This document shows positions 24,870-33,196 of a DNA stretch of 52,706 bases, piece by piece. Source of the stretch: Streptomyces hokutonensis (GTDB lineage: Bacteria; Actinomycetota; Actinomycetes; Streptomycetales; Streptomycetaceae); NCBI RefSeq assembly GCF_000376565.1, contig NZ_BARG01000098.1, forward strand, positions 1-52,706, written 5' to 3'. A program made the position numbers and the translations under genes. The notes below the pieces were generated by a model, which worked only from the letters and a program-made list of their open reading frames with translations, did not search any database and had not been told where the DNA came from. Position 1 is the first letter of the stretch. The number at the start of each line of letters is the position of its first letter.

Positions 24870-25843
24870 CGGGCACCGCCTCCCTGCGGCACGGCATGGG
24901 CGTCCGCCCGGGCGGCGGACGCCGCCACATCCTTCGCGCGGGCCAGCAGACGGGCCGCGCGGCGCGTGTGCGCCGTGACCTCCGGCTCGGTGAGTTCGAC
25001 GGCGCGACGGTGCAGTTCGCCGGCCGCCGCGGAGACCGAGTCGGCCTCGGCCTCGACCGCGCCGAGTGCGGCCCGCGAGGCGGCGAGGTCCGTCGGTGGG
25101 TGCTCGGCGGCGGTATCGATACGGCCGCGGGCCGTGCCGAGCGCGACGTTGGCGAGGACGAGGTCGAGGGTGGCCGCGAGCAGGGAGTTGTAGACGCGCG
25201 GCCGGAAGACCTTGTCGACGTACCCCAGCGCCCCGGTCCACGGGATGTCGGCGTCGCGCACGGTGACGGTCCCGGCCTCGTCGCCCTCGAAGGTCAGTCC
25301 CACATGGGTGGACATGGCGAGCGAACTGACCAGGGCGCCGTCCGGGAACCGGCCTTCGAGGAGGGTGATGTCGCTGACGCGCGCGGCCACGGTCGGCGTG
25401 ATGCGGCCGTTGAAGACGATGTCGTCCCCCCGGTCGCGGACGGCCAGGGTGGCGCCGCGCACGTCACGGGCGCCCCCGAAGAGCCATCCGGCGCGGGCGG
25501 CCACCTCGTCGATGTGCTCGGTCTTCTCCTCGGTGGCGATGAAGGAGGCGAGTTTCACCCAGACGTAGTGGCGGCCGAGGAGGTCGCCGAGCGCGGGGTC
25601 GGCCGCCGAGACGATCCGCACCGTCTGGTCGGCCACCGGCCACTCCTGCGCCCCGCCGCCGTGCTCGGCGGGACCGAGCAGGGTGATCAGGCCGGACTCC
25701 TTGAGCAGGGCCACCTCGCGGTGCGGCAGTCGCCCGCTCGCCGCGCGCTCCGCGGCCGAGGCGGCGAGTTCGGCCGCGACCGTCCGCGCCCGTTCGTTCC
25801 AGCCGCTCGGTTCCGCCTCCGCCATCCAGGCGCTGTCAGTCAT
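24866..25843 (-). CDS. Acyl-CoA dehydrogenase-like, SfnB-type oxidoreductase, C-terminally short
   Basis: The 325-residue protein resembles flavin monooxygenases of the acyl-CoA dehydrogenase fold (SfnB/DszC/DBT monooxygenase group). GLITLLGPAEHGGGAQEW, HYVWVKLASFI and GLTFEGDEAGTVTVRDADIPW are typical. Members act with FMNH2 on sulfones or similar compounds. The usual length is near 400 residues; here the C-terminal helix with the active-site Arg/His block seems to be missing, and the tail is a low-complexity Ala-rich stretch. The ATG at 25843 has GGAG upstream and overlaps the ATPase gene by 8 bp. It may be inactive or a shortened form. Confidence 0.75.
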   Translation of the reverse strand: MTDSAWMAEAEPSGWNERARTVAAELAASAAERAASGRLPHREVALLKESGLITLLGPAEHGGGAQEWPVADQTVRIVSAADPALGDLLGRHYVWVKLASFIATEEKTEHIDEVAARAGWLFGGARDVRGATLAVRDRGDDIVFNGRITPTVAARVSDITLLEGRFPDGALVSSLAMSTHVGLTFEGDEAGTVTVRDADIPWTGALGYVDKVFRPRVYNSLLAATLDLVLANVALGTARGRIDTAAEHPPTDLAASRAALGAVEAEADSVSAAAGELHRRAVELTEPEVTAHTRRAARLLARAKDVAASAARADAHAVPQGGGAR

Positions 25844-27476
25844 GCACACTCCGTCGTTGTCGGGTGTCCCGGGAAGGGACGGGGGCCTGGGAGAGGTCCC
25901 TGGTCGACGCGCGGGCCAGCGCCGGTATCGCGTCGACGAGGGACCGGGTGTACTCGTGCCGCGGGCTGCGGAAGACCTCGCGGGTGGGGCCCTCGTCGAC
26001 GATCGTGCCGTCCCGCATCACCAGCACGCGATCGCTGATCTCCTGCACCACGGCGAGGTCGTGGGTGATGAACACCAGGGCCACCCCGGTGTCCTCACGC
26101 AGTCTGACCAGCAGGTCGAGGACCTGCGCCTGGACCGTGACGTCGAGCGCTGACACGGGTTCGTCGCACACCAGCACCTGGGGCCGGGGCGCGAGCGCCC
26201 GGGCGACGGCGACGCGCTGCCGCTGGCCGCCGGACAGTTCGTGCGGCCTGCGGCGCAGATGGTCGGCGCCGAGGCCGACCTGCTCCAGCAGCCGCGCGGC
26301 CCGCTCCGTGCGCTGCCGGCGCGTCGTCCGGGGCAGCGCCTCGCCGATGATCCGGGCCACCGTGAAGCGCGGGTCGAAGGCGGCGTAGGGATCCTGGTGG
26401 ATCAGCTGTACCCGGTGCCGCAGCGGTCTGCGGGCCCGTTCGTCCAGCGTGGTCCAGGGTTCTCCGCCGAGGCGTACCTGCCCCGAGTCCGGAGCGGCCA
26501 GGCCCAGCAGGACACGCGCCAGGGTGCTTTTGCCGGAGCCGGACTCACCGACCACGCCGAGGCTCTCGCCCGCGCGCAGGGTCAGCGAGACATCGTCCAG
26601 GGCGCGCCGCGGCGTTGCCCCGCGGCGGGACGGCCCGTACGTCTTCACGAGTCGCTCGGCGGTCAGCAGCGTGTCGCCGGGCACCCGCGCACCACCGCGG
26701 CGCCGTCCGGTGGGAACCGAGTCGAGGAGGGTGCGGGTGTAGGGGTGGGCGGGCGCTTCCAGCAGCTGGGCGGTGGGCCCGCTCTCGACCACGTCACCGT
26801 CGTTCAACACCAGGACGCGGTCGGCGAGTTGGGCGACGACGGCAAGGTCGTGACTGATCAGGAGAAGGCCGCGGCCCTCGTTCTTGACGCGTTCCAGGAG
26901 CCGCAGGATCTGAGCCTGCACCACGGCGTCGAGGGCGGTGGTCGGTTCGTCGGCGATCAGCAGCCGTGGATCGGCGGCCAGCGCCGAGGCGATCAGCGCC
27001 CGCTGCCGGAGTCCGCCGGACAGCTGGTGCGGGTACTCGGTGCGGCGCGTCTCGGGCTCCGGGACCCCGGCCTCGACGAGCAGCTCCACCACGCGTCGAC
27101 GGACGTCCCGGGGGGCGTGGTCGCGGTGCAGGGTGACGCCTTCGGCTATCTCGGCGCCGATGGTGCGCAGCGGGTCCAGGGACACCATCGCGTCCTGGAG
27201 CACCATGCCGATCCGACGGCCGCGCACCGAGCGCCAGCGCCGTTCGGAGAATCCGGTGGCGTCGACGCCGTCGATCTCCAGCCGGTCGGCGCCCACCCGG
27301 GCGCCGCGCCCGGCGAGGCCCAGCAGGGCCCGCGCGGTGACGCTCTTGCCGGACCCCGACTCCCCCACCAGGGCGACGCATTCCCCGGGCGCGACCGAGA
27401 GGGAGACGCCTCGGACGACCGGCCGGTGGCCGCGTCCGAAGGAGACGGACAGGTTCTCCACGTCCAGGAGGTTCAT
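25836..27476 (-). CDS. Peptide/nickel-type ABC transporter, fused double ATPase
   Basis: The 546-residue protein contains two complete nucleotide-binding domains. Domain 1 has GESGSGKSVTARALLG and LSGGLRQRALIASAL; domain 2 (from about residue 290) has GESGSGKSTLARVLLG and LSGGQRQRVAVARAL. Each has a Walker B ending in DEP. It corresponds to a DppD-DppF fusion of the peptide/opine/nickel importer family and drives uptake at the inner face of the membrane. The ATG at 27476 overlaps the upstream permease stop (ATGA). The second domain carries the C-terminal oligopeptide-type tail. Confidence 0.94.
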   Translation of the reverse strand: MNLLDVENLSVSFGRGHRPVVRGVSLSVAPGECVALVGESGSGKSVTARALLGLAGRGARVGADRLEIDGVDATGFSERRWRSVRGRRIGMVLQDAMVSLDPLRTIGAEIAEGVTLHRDHAPRDVRRRVVELLVEAGVPEPETRRTEYPHQLSGGLRQRALIASALAADPRLLIADEPTTALDAVVQAQILRLLERVKNEGRGLLLISHDLAVVAQLADRVLVLNDGDVVESGPTAQLLEAPAHPYTRTLLDSVPTGRRRGGARVPGDTLLTAERLVKTYGPSRRGATPRRALDDVSLTLRAGESLGVVGESGSGKSTLARVLLGLAAPDSGQVRLGGEPWTTLDERARRPLRHRVQLIHQDPYAAFDPRFTVARIIGEALPRTTRRQRTERAARLLEQVGLGADHLRRRPHELSGGQRQRVAVARALAPRPQVLVCDEPVSALDVTVQAQVLDLLVRLREDTGVALVFITHDLAVVQEISDRVLVMRDGTIVDEGPTREVFRSPRHEYTRSLVDAIPALARASTRDLSQAPVPSRDTRQRRSVHD

Positions 27477-28324
27477 CGCACCGCCGAGGACTGGAGGGTG
27501 CGCCCGACCAGGGTGACGGCCACGACCACGGCCGAGATGACGAGGCCCGGCGCGACCGAGATCCACCAGGCCGTCTGGAGGAAGTCCTTGCCGTCGGCGA
27601 CCATGGAGCCCCAGTCGGCCTGGGGCGGTCTGGGACCGAGGCCGAGCAGGCTGAGCCCGGCACCGGCGGCGATCGCCGAGCCGGAGCCGATGGACGCGAG
27701 GACGACGATCGAGCCGCCGACGTTGGGCAGGACGTGCCGCAGGAGATATCTCCACGGGGGCACCCCGAGCGCCCTCGCGGCCTCGACGTACTCCGAGCCC
27801 AGGACGAGTCGCGCCTGGCCGCGCACGAGGCGGGCGTAGCTGGGGATGCCGGCGAGTCCGATGGCGAGGGCGACGTTCAGGGTGCCGCCGCCGAGCACGG
27901 CGACGACCAGCAGCGCGAGGAGGATCTCCGGAAAGGCCATGAGGACGTCGACGACCCGCATGAGGAGGGCGTCCACCCGGGCTCCGCCGGCCGCCGCGAG
28001 CAGGCCCAGCAGGGCACCGCCGCCGACGCCGATCACCGTGGCGGCGGCGGCGACCGCGACGGAGATCCGGGTGCCGTGCACGAGACGGGCGAACACGTCA
28101 CGTCCCAGCTGGTCCGTGCCGAGAAGGTGCGCCATGCCCGGCGCCTGGAAGGTCCGGGTGACGTCGGTCGCGTCGGGGTCCCGCCCGGTGAAGAGCCCGG
28201 GGGCGACGAGGACGAGCGCGAGCAGCAGCAGGAGGGCGCCCGCGCACAGCATCGGCAGCCGGCCCCTGGCCGTCTGCCGGGCGGTCGTGCGGACCACGGG
28301 GATCAGCGCGGTGTCGACGCCCAT
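27473..28324 (-). CDS. Peptide/nickel-type ABC transporter permease (DppC-like)
   Basis: The 283-residue membrane protein has six or so hydrophobic segments. It has the N-terminal GRDPDATDVTRTFQAPG and LLGTDQLGRDVFARLVHGTRIS segments and the EAA loop EAARALGVPPWRYLLRHVLP near residue 190, all typical of the DppC branch. It forms the channel with the second permease. It starts 40 bp after the other permease stops and overlaps the ATPase gene by 4 bp. Confidence 0.93.
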   Translation of the reverse strand: MGVDTALIPVVRTTARQTARGRLPMLCAGALLLLLALVLVAPGLFTGRDPDATDVTRTFQAPGMAHLLGTDQLGRDVFARLVHGTRISVAVAAAATVIGVGGGALLGLLAAAGGARVDALLMRVVDVLMAFPEILLALLVVAVLGGGTLNVALAIGLAGIPSYARLVRGQARLVLGSEYVEAARALGVPPWRYLLRHVLPNVGGSIVVLASIGSGSAIAAGAGLSLLGLGPRPPQADWGSMVADGKDFLQTAWWISVAPGLVISAVVVAVTLVGRTLQSSAVR

Positions 28325-28364
28325 GGCCGCCTCCTGCCCACGGCCTCGCGCCAGTCGTCCGCAC

Positions 28365-29291
28365 TCATGGAGTCACCTCTCTCAGCCGGGCGTCGATGAC
28401 CGGGTGGAGCAGGTCGACGACGATGTTGATGACGACGAAGGCGACGGCCGACAGCAGGACGAGGGCCGTCACCACCGGGATGTCCCGTGCTTCCACCGCC
28501 CGGACGAGGATCCGGCCGAGGCCCGGTCTGGCGAAGATGTTCTCGATGAGGACGGTGCCGCCGAACAGTCCGCCGAGGAGGAATCCGGAGAGGGTGGTCA
28601 CGGGCAGCAGCGCGTGGCGCAGCGTGTGCCGCAGCAGCAGCCGTGTCTCACCGAGGCCGCGGGCCCGGGCGGTGAGGACGAAGGGCCGGGCGTCCGTCTG
28701 TTCCAGTTCCTGCCGGATGACCTGGGCGAGGACCCCGGCCAGTGGCAGGGCGAGCGCCAGGGTGGGCAGGACGAGTGCGGACAGCGAGCCGTCCGCGGCG
28801 GCCGGGAAGAGCCGGAAGCGGAAGGAGAACACGGTCAGCAGCACGATGCCGAGCCAGAACGAGGGCACCGACACGATGAACAGTTCGACCGCCGAGACGA
28901 TCGTGCGGGTGGCACCGCCCCGTCCCGCCGTGGCGATCGCGGCGAGAAGGGCCAGCAGCAGGGCGCAGACCAGGGAGCCGACCGCCAGTTGCAGGGTCGG
29001 CGCGACCTGTCCGGCGAGCAACTGGCCGACGGGCTGGTTGAGTTGGTACGACCTCCCGAGATCACCGCGGAGCAGCGCACCCATGCTGTGCGCGTACTGG
29101 ACGGCCAGCGGGTCGTCGAGGCCGCTCTCGGCGAGGATCTGGTGGCGCAGCGCGGGGGTGACGGGTGTGCCGGGGCCGATCAGCGCGGCCACGGTGTCGC
29201 CCGGCACCAGGTGCACGGCGAAGAAGGTGAGGGTGGCCGCGCCCCAGACGACGACGGCACCGGCCGCCAGCCGCTGGAGCACGAAGCGCAC
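28365..29291 (-). CDS. Peptide/nickel-type ABC transporter permease (DppB-like)
   Basis: The 308-residue membrane protein begins VRFVLQRLAAGAVVVWGAA, has the PGDTVAALIGPGTPV loop and the TARARGLGETRLLLRHTLRH EAA loop, and ends with the last helix VVINIVVDLLHPVIDARLR. This is the DppB/OppB type. I place the start at the GTG 29291, 11 bp after the lipoprotein stop, which matches the family N-terminus; its ribosome site is weak, consistent with coupling. The long open frame upstream of it is a shadow of the lipoprotein gene. Confidence 0.92.
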   Translation of the reverse strand: MRFVLQRLAAGAVVVWGAATLTFFAVHLVPGDTVAALIGPGTPVTPALRHQILAESGLDDPLAVQYAHSMGALLRGDLGRSYQLNQPVGQLLAGQVAPTLQLAVGSLVCALLLALLAAIATAGRGGATRTIVSAVELFIVSVPSFWLGIVLLTVFSFRFRLFPAAADGSLSALVLPTLALALPLAGVLAQVIRQELEQTDARPFVLTARARGLGETRLLLRHTLRHALLPVTTLSGFLLGGLFGGTVLIENIFARPGLGRILVRAVEARDIPVVTALVLLSAVAFVVINIVVDLLHPVIDARLREVTP

Positions 29292-29302
29292 CGCGCCGCC
29301 CG

Positions 29303-30958
29303 TCAACTTCCGCTCACCCAGGCGTCGTAGAGGTCGGGATCGGTGAAGGCGTCGAAGGTGAGGCCGTGCACCCGGCCGCGTACGGCGGAGTCGCGGGAGG
29401 CGACATAGGTGGGGATGGCGTACGCCTGGTCGATCACCCTGCGCTGGACCTTCCGGTAGAGGCTGACGAGTTCGGCCCGGTCGTCGGTGCGCTGGGCGCG
29501 GTCGAGCCAGGTGTCGAGTTGTGCGTCGTGCACCCGGGCGCCGTTCATCCCTCCCTTCCCGAACTGTTTCTCCGAGTGGTAGAGGTTGCGCAGCACCGCC
29601 GGGTCGGGGCTCTCCCAGCCGAAGGCGAACACGTCGTAGTCGCCCTTGACGGTGCGGTCCATGCTGCTGGCCGAGTCGAGCGGGATCAGCCGCAGTTCGA
29701 CGCCGGCTTTCTTGAGCGCGTCCTGGACACCGACGGCGATGCTCTGGTTGTCGCTGGAGACGAAGCTCTGGACGTAGGGGAACTCGGCGGTCAGCCGGCG
29801 GCCGGCCTTGGTGCGGTAGCCCGCGGAGTCCCGGCCGGTCCAGCCCGCCGCGTCGAGCAGCCGTGCGGCCCTGGCCCTGTCGTAGCCCCAGGTGTCGCCG
29901 AGTGTCTTGTCGTACGTGAAGGTCGCGGGCGTCAGCGGCGAGCCGGCGCGCGGGTACTCGCCCTGGAAGACTCCCTTGACGATGGCGGCCAGGTCGATCG
30001 CGGACTGCACGCCCCGGCGGACGTCGACATCGTCGAAGGGCGCGCGCCCGGTGTTGAGATAGAAGGTGTACGGGGTTCCGGGAACCGGGGTGCGCGCCAG
30101 GCTCAATCCGCTCTGGGCCCGTACGGACGCGAGGCCGGAGGCGGGTATCTGCTCCGCGATGTCGGCCTGGCCCGAGGTGACCGCCCCGACCCGGGAGGCG
30201 TTCTCCGGAAGGACGGTGACGACGATCCGGTCGATCCGCGCGGCGCCGGTGTGTCCGGCTCCCGAGGGCGCCCAGCGGTAGTCGGCCCGGCGCTCGAAGG
30301 TCGCCCGCTGGCCCGCGATGTAGGAGACGAAGCGGAAGGGGCCGCTGCCGACGATGTGCGGGCCGCCCGAGCCGAGATCCGCGGCGTACTCCTTGAGGGC
30401 CTTCGGCGAGTGGAAGCCGAGGAACGTCGAGGCGACCGACCGCAGGAAGGACGCGTAGGCCTCCTTGAGATGGACCACGGCGGTGAACCGGTCGAGCACC
30501 TCGGTGCGTTCGTACGGTCCGAGCAGCGGGGCGGCGGCCTTGGAGACGGTCTTGGGCGCGACCACGTGGTCGAAGTTGGCCTTGACCGCGGCCGCGTCGA
30601 AACGGGTGCCGTCCGCGAAGGTCACGTCCTCGCGCAGCCGGAACGTGTAGCGCAGGCCGTCGTCGGAGACCTTCCACGAGGTGGCGAGCCAGGGTGTGAC
30701 GGTGCCGTCCGCGTGGAGGCTGACCAGGGAGTCGAAAACCGGACGCAGCAGCCGGGCCGTGACGCTGGTGGACGCCTGGTGCGGATCCCAGCTGTCCGGT
30801 TCGACCGAGGCCGCGTAGGTGAGGGTGCCGCCGTCCTGTGGGCTGCCGCCCGTCGTGTCGTCGGTGGTCGTCGAACATGCCGTGAGTCCCGTCGCGCCCA
30901 GGGCGACCGCCGTACTGGTCGCAGCCGACAACAGCAGGAATCCGCGCCGGGATCGCAT
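29303..30958 (-). CDS. ABC transporter substrate-binding lipoprotein
   Basis: The 551-residue protein has a twin-Arg-containing lipoprotein signal (MRSRRGFLLLSAATS) and a lipobox LTAC with Cys at residue 28. The body is a family 5 extracellular solute-binding protein: GGTLTYAASVEPDSWDPHQ and YTFRLREDVTFADGT are typical. It is anchored outside the membrane and delivers ligand to the two permeases. It is first in the operon, divergent from the AHBA genes by 224 bp. The ligand is unknown; a sulfur-containing compound would fit the two flavin enzymes downstream. Confidence 0.94.
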   Translation of the reverse strand: MRSRRGFLLLSAATSTAVALGATGLTACSTTTDDTTGGSPQDGGTLTYAASVEPDSWDPHQASTSVTARLLRPVFDSLVSLHADGTVTPWLATSWKVSDDGLRYTFRLREDVTFADGTRFDAAAVKANFDHVVAPKTVSKAAAPLLGPYERTEVLDRFTAVVHLKEAYASFLRSVASTFLGFHSPKALKEYAADLGSGGPHIVGSGPFRFVSYIAGQRATFERRADYRWAPSGAGHTGAARIDRIVVTVLPENASRVGAVTSGQADIAEQIPASGLASVRAQSGLSLARTPVPGTPYTFYLNTGRAPFDDVDVRRGVQSAIDLAAIVKGVFQGEYPRAGSPLTPATFTYDKTLGDTWGYDRARAARLLDAAGWTGRDSAGYRTKAGRRLTAEFPYVQSFVSSDNQSIAVGVQDALKKAGVELRLIPLDSASSMDRTVKGDYDVFAFGWESPDPAVLRNLYHSEKQFGKGGMNGARVHDAQLDTWLDRAQRTDDRAELVSLYRKVQRRVIDQAYAIPTYVASRDSAVRGRVHGLTFDAFTDPDLYDAWVSGS

Positions 30959-31038
30959 GGGCCTCTCCTTGGTGTCCGACTTCCTTCAGCCGTCCCCGAG
31001 TCTGCGGCCGTGACGTCCCACCAGCCCCCCTGGCGTCC

Positions 31039-31054
31039 CCCCTATACCCACCCT
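31039..31054 (+). promoter_or_regulatory. CCCCTAT repeat element B (upstream of the AHBA operon)
   Basis: CCCCTAT at 31039-31045 is followed by ACCCT at 31050-31054, an 11-bp step. It lies about 130-145 bp before the aminoDHQ synthase gene, in the same orientation, and about 80 bp before the divergent ABC lipoprotein gene. The second half-site is weaker than in the other elements. Confidence 0.55.
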
Positions 31055-31182
31055 CACTTGGGGCCGCGGCCGGCGGCGTCGAGGCACTCTCGGAGGCCGG
31101 TGCGGCGCGCGGTACTACGCTCCGCCGCAGAATCCACGGGCCGGTGATCCACGGGCCGTCCCGCCGAAACGAGGAGTACGAC

Positions 31183-32259
31183 GTGACCGACAGTGAGGAC
31201 CGGCGGGGCGGGGACGGTTCGCCCTGGCTCACGATCGATGTGGACCTCGGCGAGCGCGGCTATCCGGTACGGATCGGCGCGGGGATCCGCCACACCCTGC
31301 CCGAGGTCATAGCCGCGATCGGTGCCCGGCGGGTGGCGGTGGTGTCGGCCCGGCCCGCCGAGTGGACACCTGATCCGGGGGTCGACGCGCTGCGTGTGGA
31401 GGCCCGGGACGGGGAGCGGGGCAAGTCGCTGGCCTGGGTGGAGGAACTCTGCGGCCGCTTCGCCGAGTTCGGGCTGACGCGGTCCGACGCGGTGGTCTCC
31501 TGCGGGGGCGGAACGACGACCGACGCGGTCGGACTGGCGGCGGCGCTCTACCACCGGGGGGTGCCGGTGGTGCACCTGCCGACATCGCTGCTGGCCCAGG
31601 TGGACGCGAGCGTGGGCGGCAAGACGGCGGTGAACCTGCCGCAGGGCAAGAATCTGGTGGGCGCCTACTGGCAGCCGCGGGCCGTGCTGTGCGACACGGA
31701 CTATCTGACCACGCTCCCTGAGCGGGAGCGGGTCAACGGGTACGGGGAGATAGCGCGGTGTCACTTCATCGGCGCCGGTGACCTGCGCGGACTGTCGACG
31801 GCCCGGCAGATCGCGGCGAGCGTGGCCCGCAAGGCGCAGATCGTGAGCCTCGACGAGCGGGACACGGGTCTGCGCCATCTGCTGAACTACGGTCACACGC
31901 TGGGACACGCCCTGGAACGGGCCACGGACTTCGCGCTGCGGCACGGTGAGGCGGTGGCCGTGGGCACGGTGTTCGCCGGGCGGCTGGCGGGAGCGCTGGG
32001 CCGTATCGGCCCGGAGCGGGTGGCCGAGCATCTGGACGTCGTACGTCACTACGGGCTGCCCACCGGGCTGCCGGCGGGGGTGACCACCGGTGAACTGGTG
32101 TCCCTGGCCCGGCTGGACAAGAAGGCGACGGACGGTCTGACCTTCGTCCTCGACGGGCCGGACGGCGCCGAGCTCGTCGCGGGCGTCCCCGAGGAGACGG
32201 TCTCGGCCGTCCTCGACGCGATGCCCCGGCAGTCGCGGGCGGGAGCGTCGGCGCGATGA
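31183..32259 (+). CDS. Amino-3-dehydroquinate synthase (RifG-like)
   Basis: The 358-residue protein is a 3-dehydroquinate synthase family member. It cyclises aminoDAHP to 5-amino-5-deoxy-3-dehydroquinate, on the route to AHBA. Marks are the GGGTTTDAVGLAAALYHRGV nucleotide region, PTSLLAQVDASVGGKTAVN with the catalytic Lys, the metal ligand Glu in GYGEIARCHF, and the His pair region LNYGHTLGHALE. The GTG at 31183 has GAGGAG upstream. It overlaps the aminoshikimate dehydrogenase gene by 4 bp. The primary-metabolism enzyme AroB is excluded by context rather than by sequence alone. Confidence 0.9.
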   Translation: MTDSEDRRGGDGSPWLTIDVDLGERGYPVRIGAGIRHTLPEVIAAIGARRVAVVSARPAEWTPDPGVDALRVEARDGERGKSLAWVEELCGRFAEFGLTRSDAVVSCGGGTTTDAVGLAAALYHRGVPVVHLPTSLLAQVDASVGGKTAVNLPQGKNLVGAYWQPRAVLCDTDYLTTLPERERVNGYGEIARCHFIGAGDLRGLSTARQIAASVARKAQIVSLDERDTGLRHLLNYGHTLGHALERATDFALRHGEAVAVGTVFAGRLAGALGRIGPERVAEHLDVVRHYGLPTGLPAGVTTGELVSLARLDKKATDGLTFVLDGPDGAELVAGVPEETVSAVLDAMPRQSRAGASAR

Positions 32260-33074
32260 CCGGTGCCGTTCCCTGGAGCATCAGCGGAACCACCCGGCTG
32301 CTGGCGGTCGTCGGGGATCCGGTGCGGCAGGTGCAGGCACCGGCCCTGCTCAATCCGCTGCTGAACCGGCCGGGTACGGACACCGTCCTGGTGCCGGTGC
32401 ACGCCCGGCCGGACGATCTGGAGCAGGTCGTGCGGGGCCTTCAGCGGGCGGCCAATCTGGACGGCCTGCTGATCACCGTCCCGCACAAGGCGGCGGCCCG
32501 GGCGTTCGCCGACGAGGTCAGCCCGGCCGTCGCGCTGACCGGCAGTACGAACGCGCTGCGCCGGGAGCCGGACGGCAGTTGGTACGCCGAGAACTTCGAC
32601 GGAGCCGGCTTCGTGGCGGGGCTGCAGGCCGAGGGCCATCCACCGGAAGGGAGGCGGATCATGCTGGTGGGGGCGGGCGGTGCCGGCAGCGCCATCGCCG
32701 TGGCACTCCTGCGGGCGGGCGCCGCCCGGCTGACGGTCTGCGAGCCCGACGCCGCCCGGCGCGACGCCCTCCTCGGCCGTCTGGAGACGGTCTGGCCCGG
32801 CCGGCTCGCCGGTGCCGCGTCCCCCGAGCCGGACGGTGCGGACATGGCGGTCAACGCCACCCCGCTGGGACTGCGCCCCGACGATCCCCTGCCGTTCGCC
32901 CCGCGTGAGCTGGCGCCGGGGACGCTGGTCGCCGACATCGTCATGAAGCCGAGGGACACCGCGCTGCTGCGGTCGGCGGCCGCTCTCGGTCACCCGGTCC
33001 ATCACGGTCTGTACATGCTCACTCATCAACTGGGCCTGTATCAGGAGTTCTTCCGGCTCACTCCCGTCACATAG
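32256..33074 (+). CDS. Aminoshikimate/quinate dehydrogenase (RifI-like)
   Basis: The 272-residue protein belongs to the shikimate dehydrogenase family. The catalytic Lys is in TVPHKAAA, Asp in ENFDGAGF, and the dinucleotide motif VGAGGAGSAIA is near residue 140; NATPLGLRPDDPLP is also typical. RifI-like proteins interconvert aminoquinate or aminoshikimate with the dehydro forms and are found in nearly every AHBA cluster. The ATG overlaps the aminoDHQ synthase stop. The protein starts with SGTTRLLAVVGDPVRQVQAP, the usual N-terminal substrate loop. Confidence 0.88.
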   Translation: MTGAVPWSISGTTRLLAVVGDPVRQVQAPALLNPLLNRPGTDTVLVPVHARPDDLEQVVRGLQRAANLDGLLITVPHKAAARAFADEVSPAVALTGSTNALRREPDGSWYAENFDGAGFVAGLQAEGHPPEGRRIMLVGAGGAGSAIAVALLRAGAARLTVCEPDAARRDALLGRLETVWPGRLAGAASPEPDGADMAVNATPLGLRPDDPLPFAPRELAPGTLVADIVMKPRDTALLRSAAALGHPVHHGLYMLTHQLGLYQEFFRLTPVT

Positions 33075-33080
33075 GCGGAA

Positions 33081-33104
33081 CCATCGATTACGGATCGTCG
33101 ATGG
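33081..33104. promoter_or_regulatory. Inverted repeat upstream of the LAL gene
   Basis: CCATCGA (33081-33087) and TCGATGG (33098-33104) are exact inverted arms with a 10-bp spacer. They lie in the 122-bp gap between the aminoshikimate dehydrogenase and LAL genes, about 95 bp before the LAL start. This could be an operator for the regulator gene or a weak terminator. Confidence 0.4.
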
Positions 33105-33196
33105 GCGGACGATTCCCGCTCAGTGGGTGCCACCCCCGCATGATGGCTTGCGGCTCAGGAACACGCGCACGACCGCATCAATCTGGGGGTAGCGGA

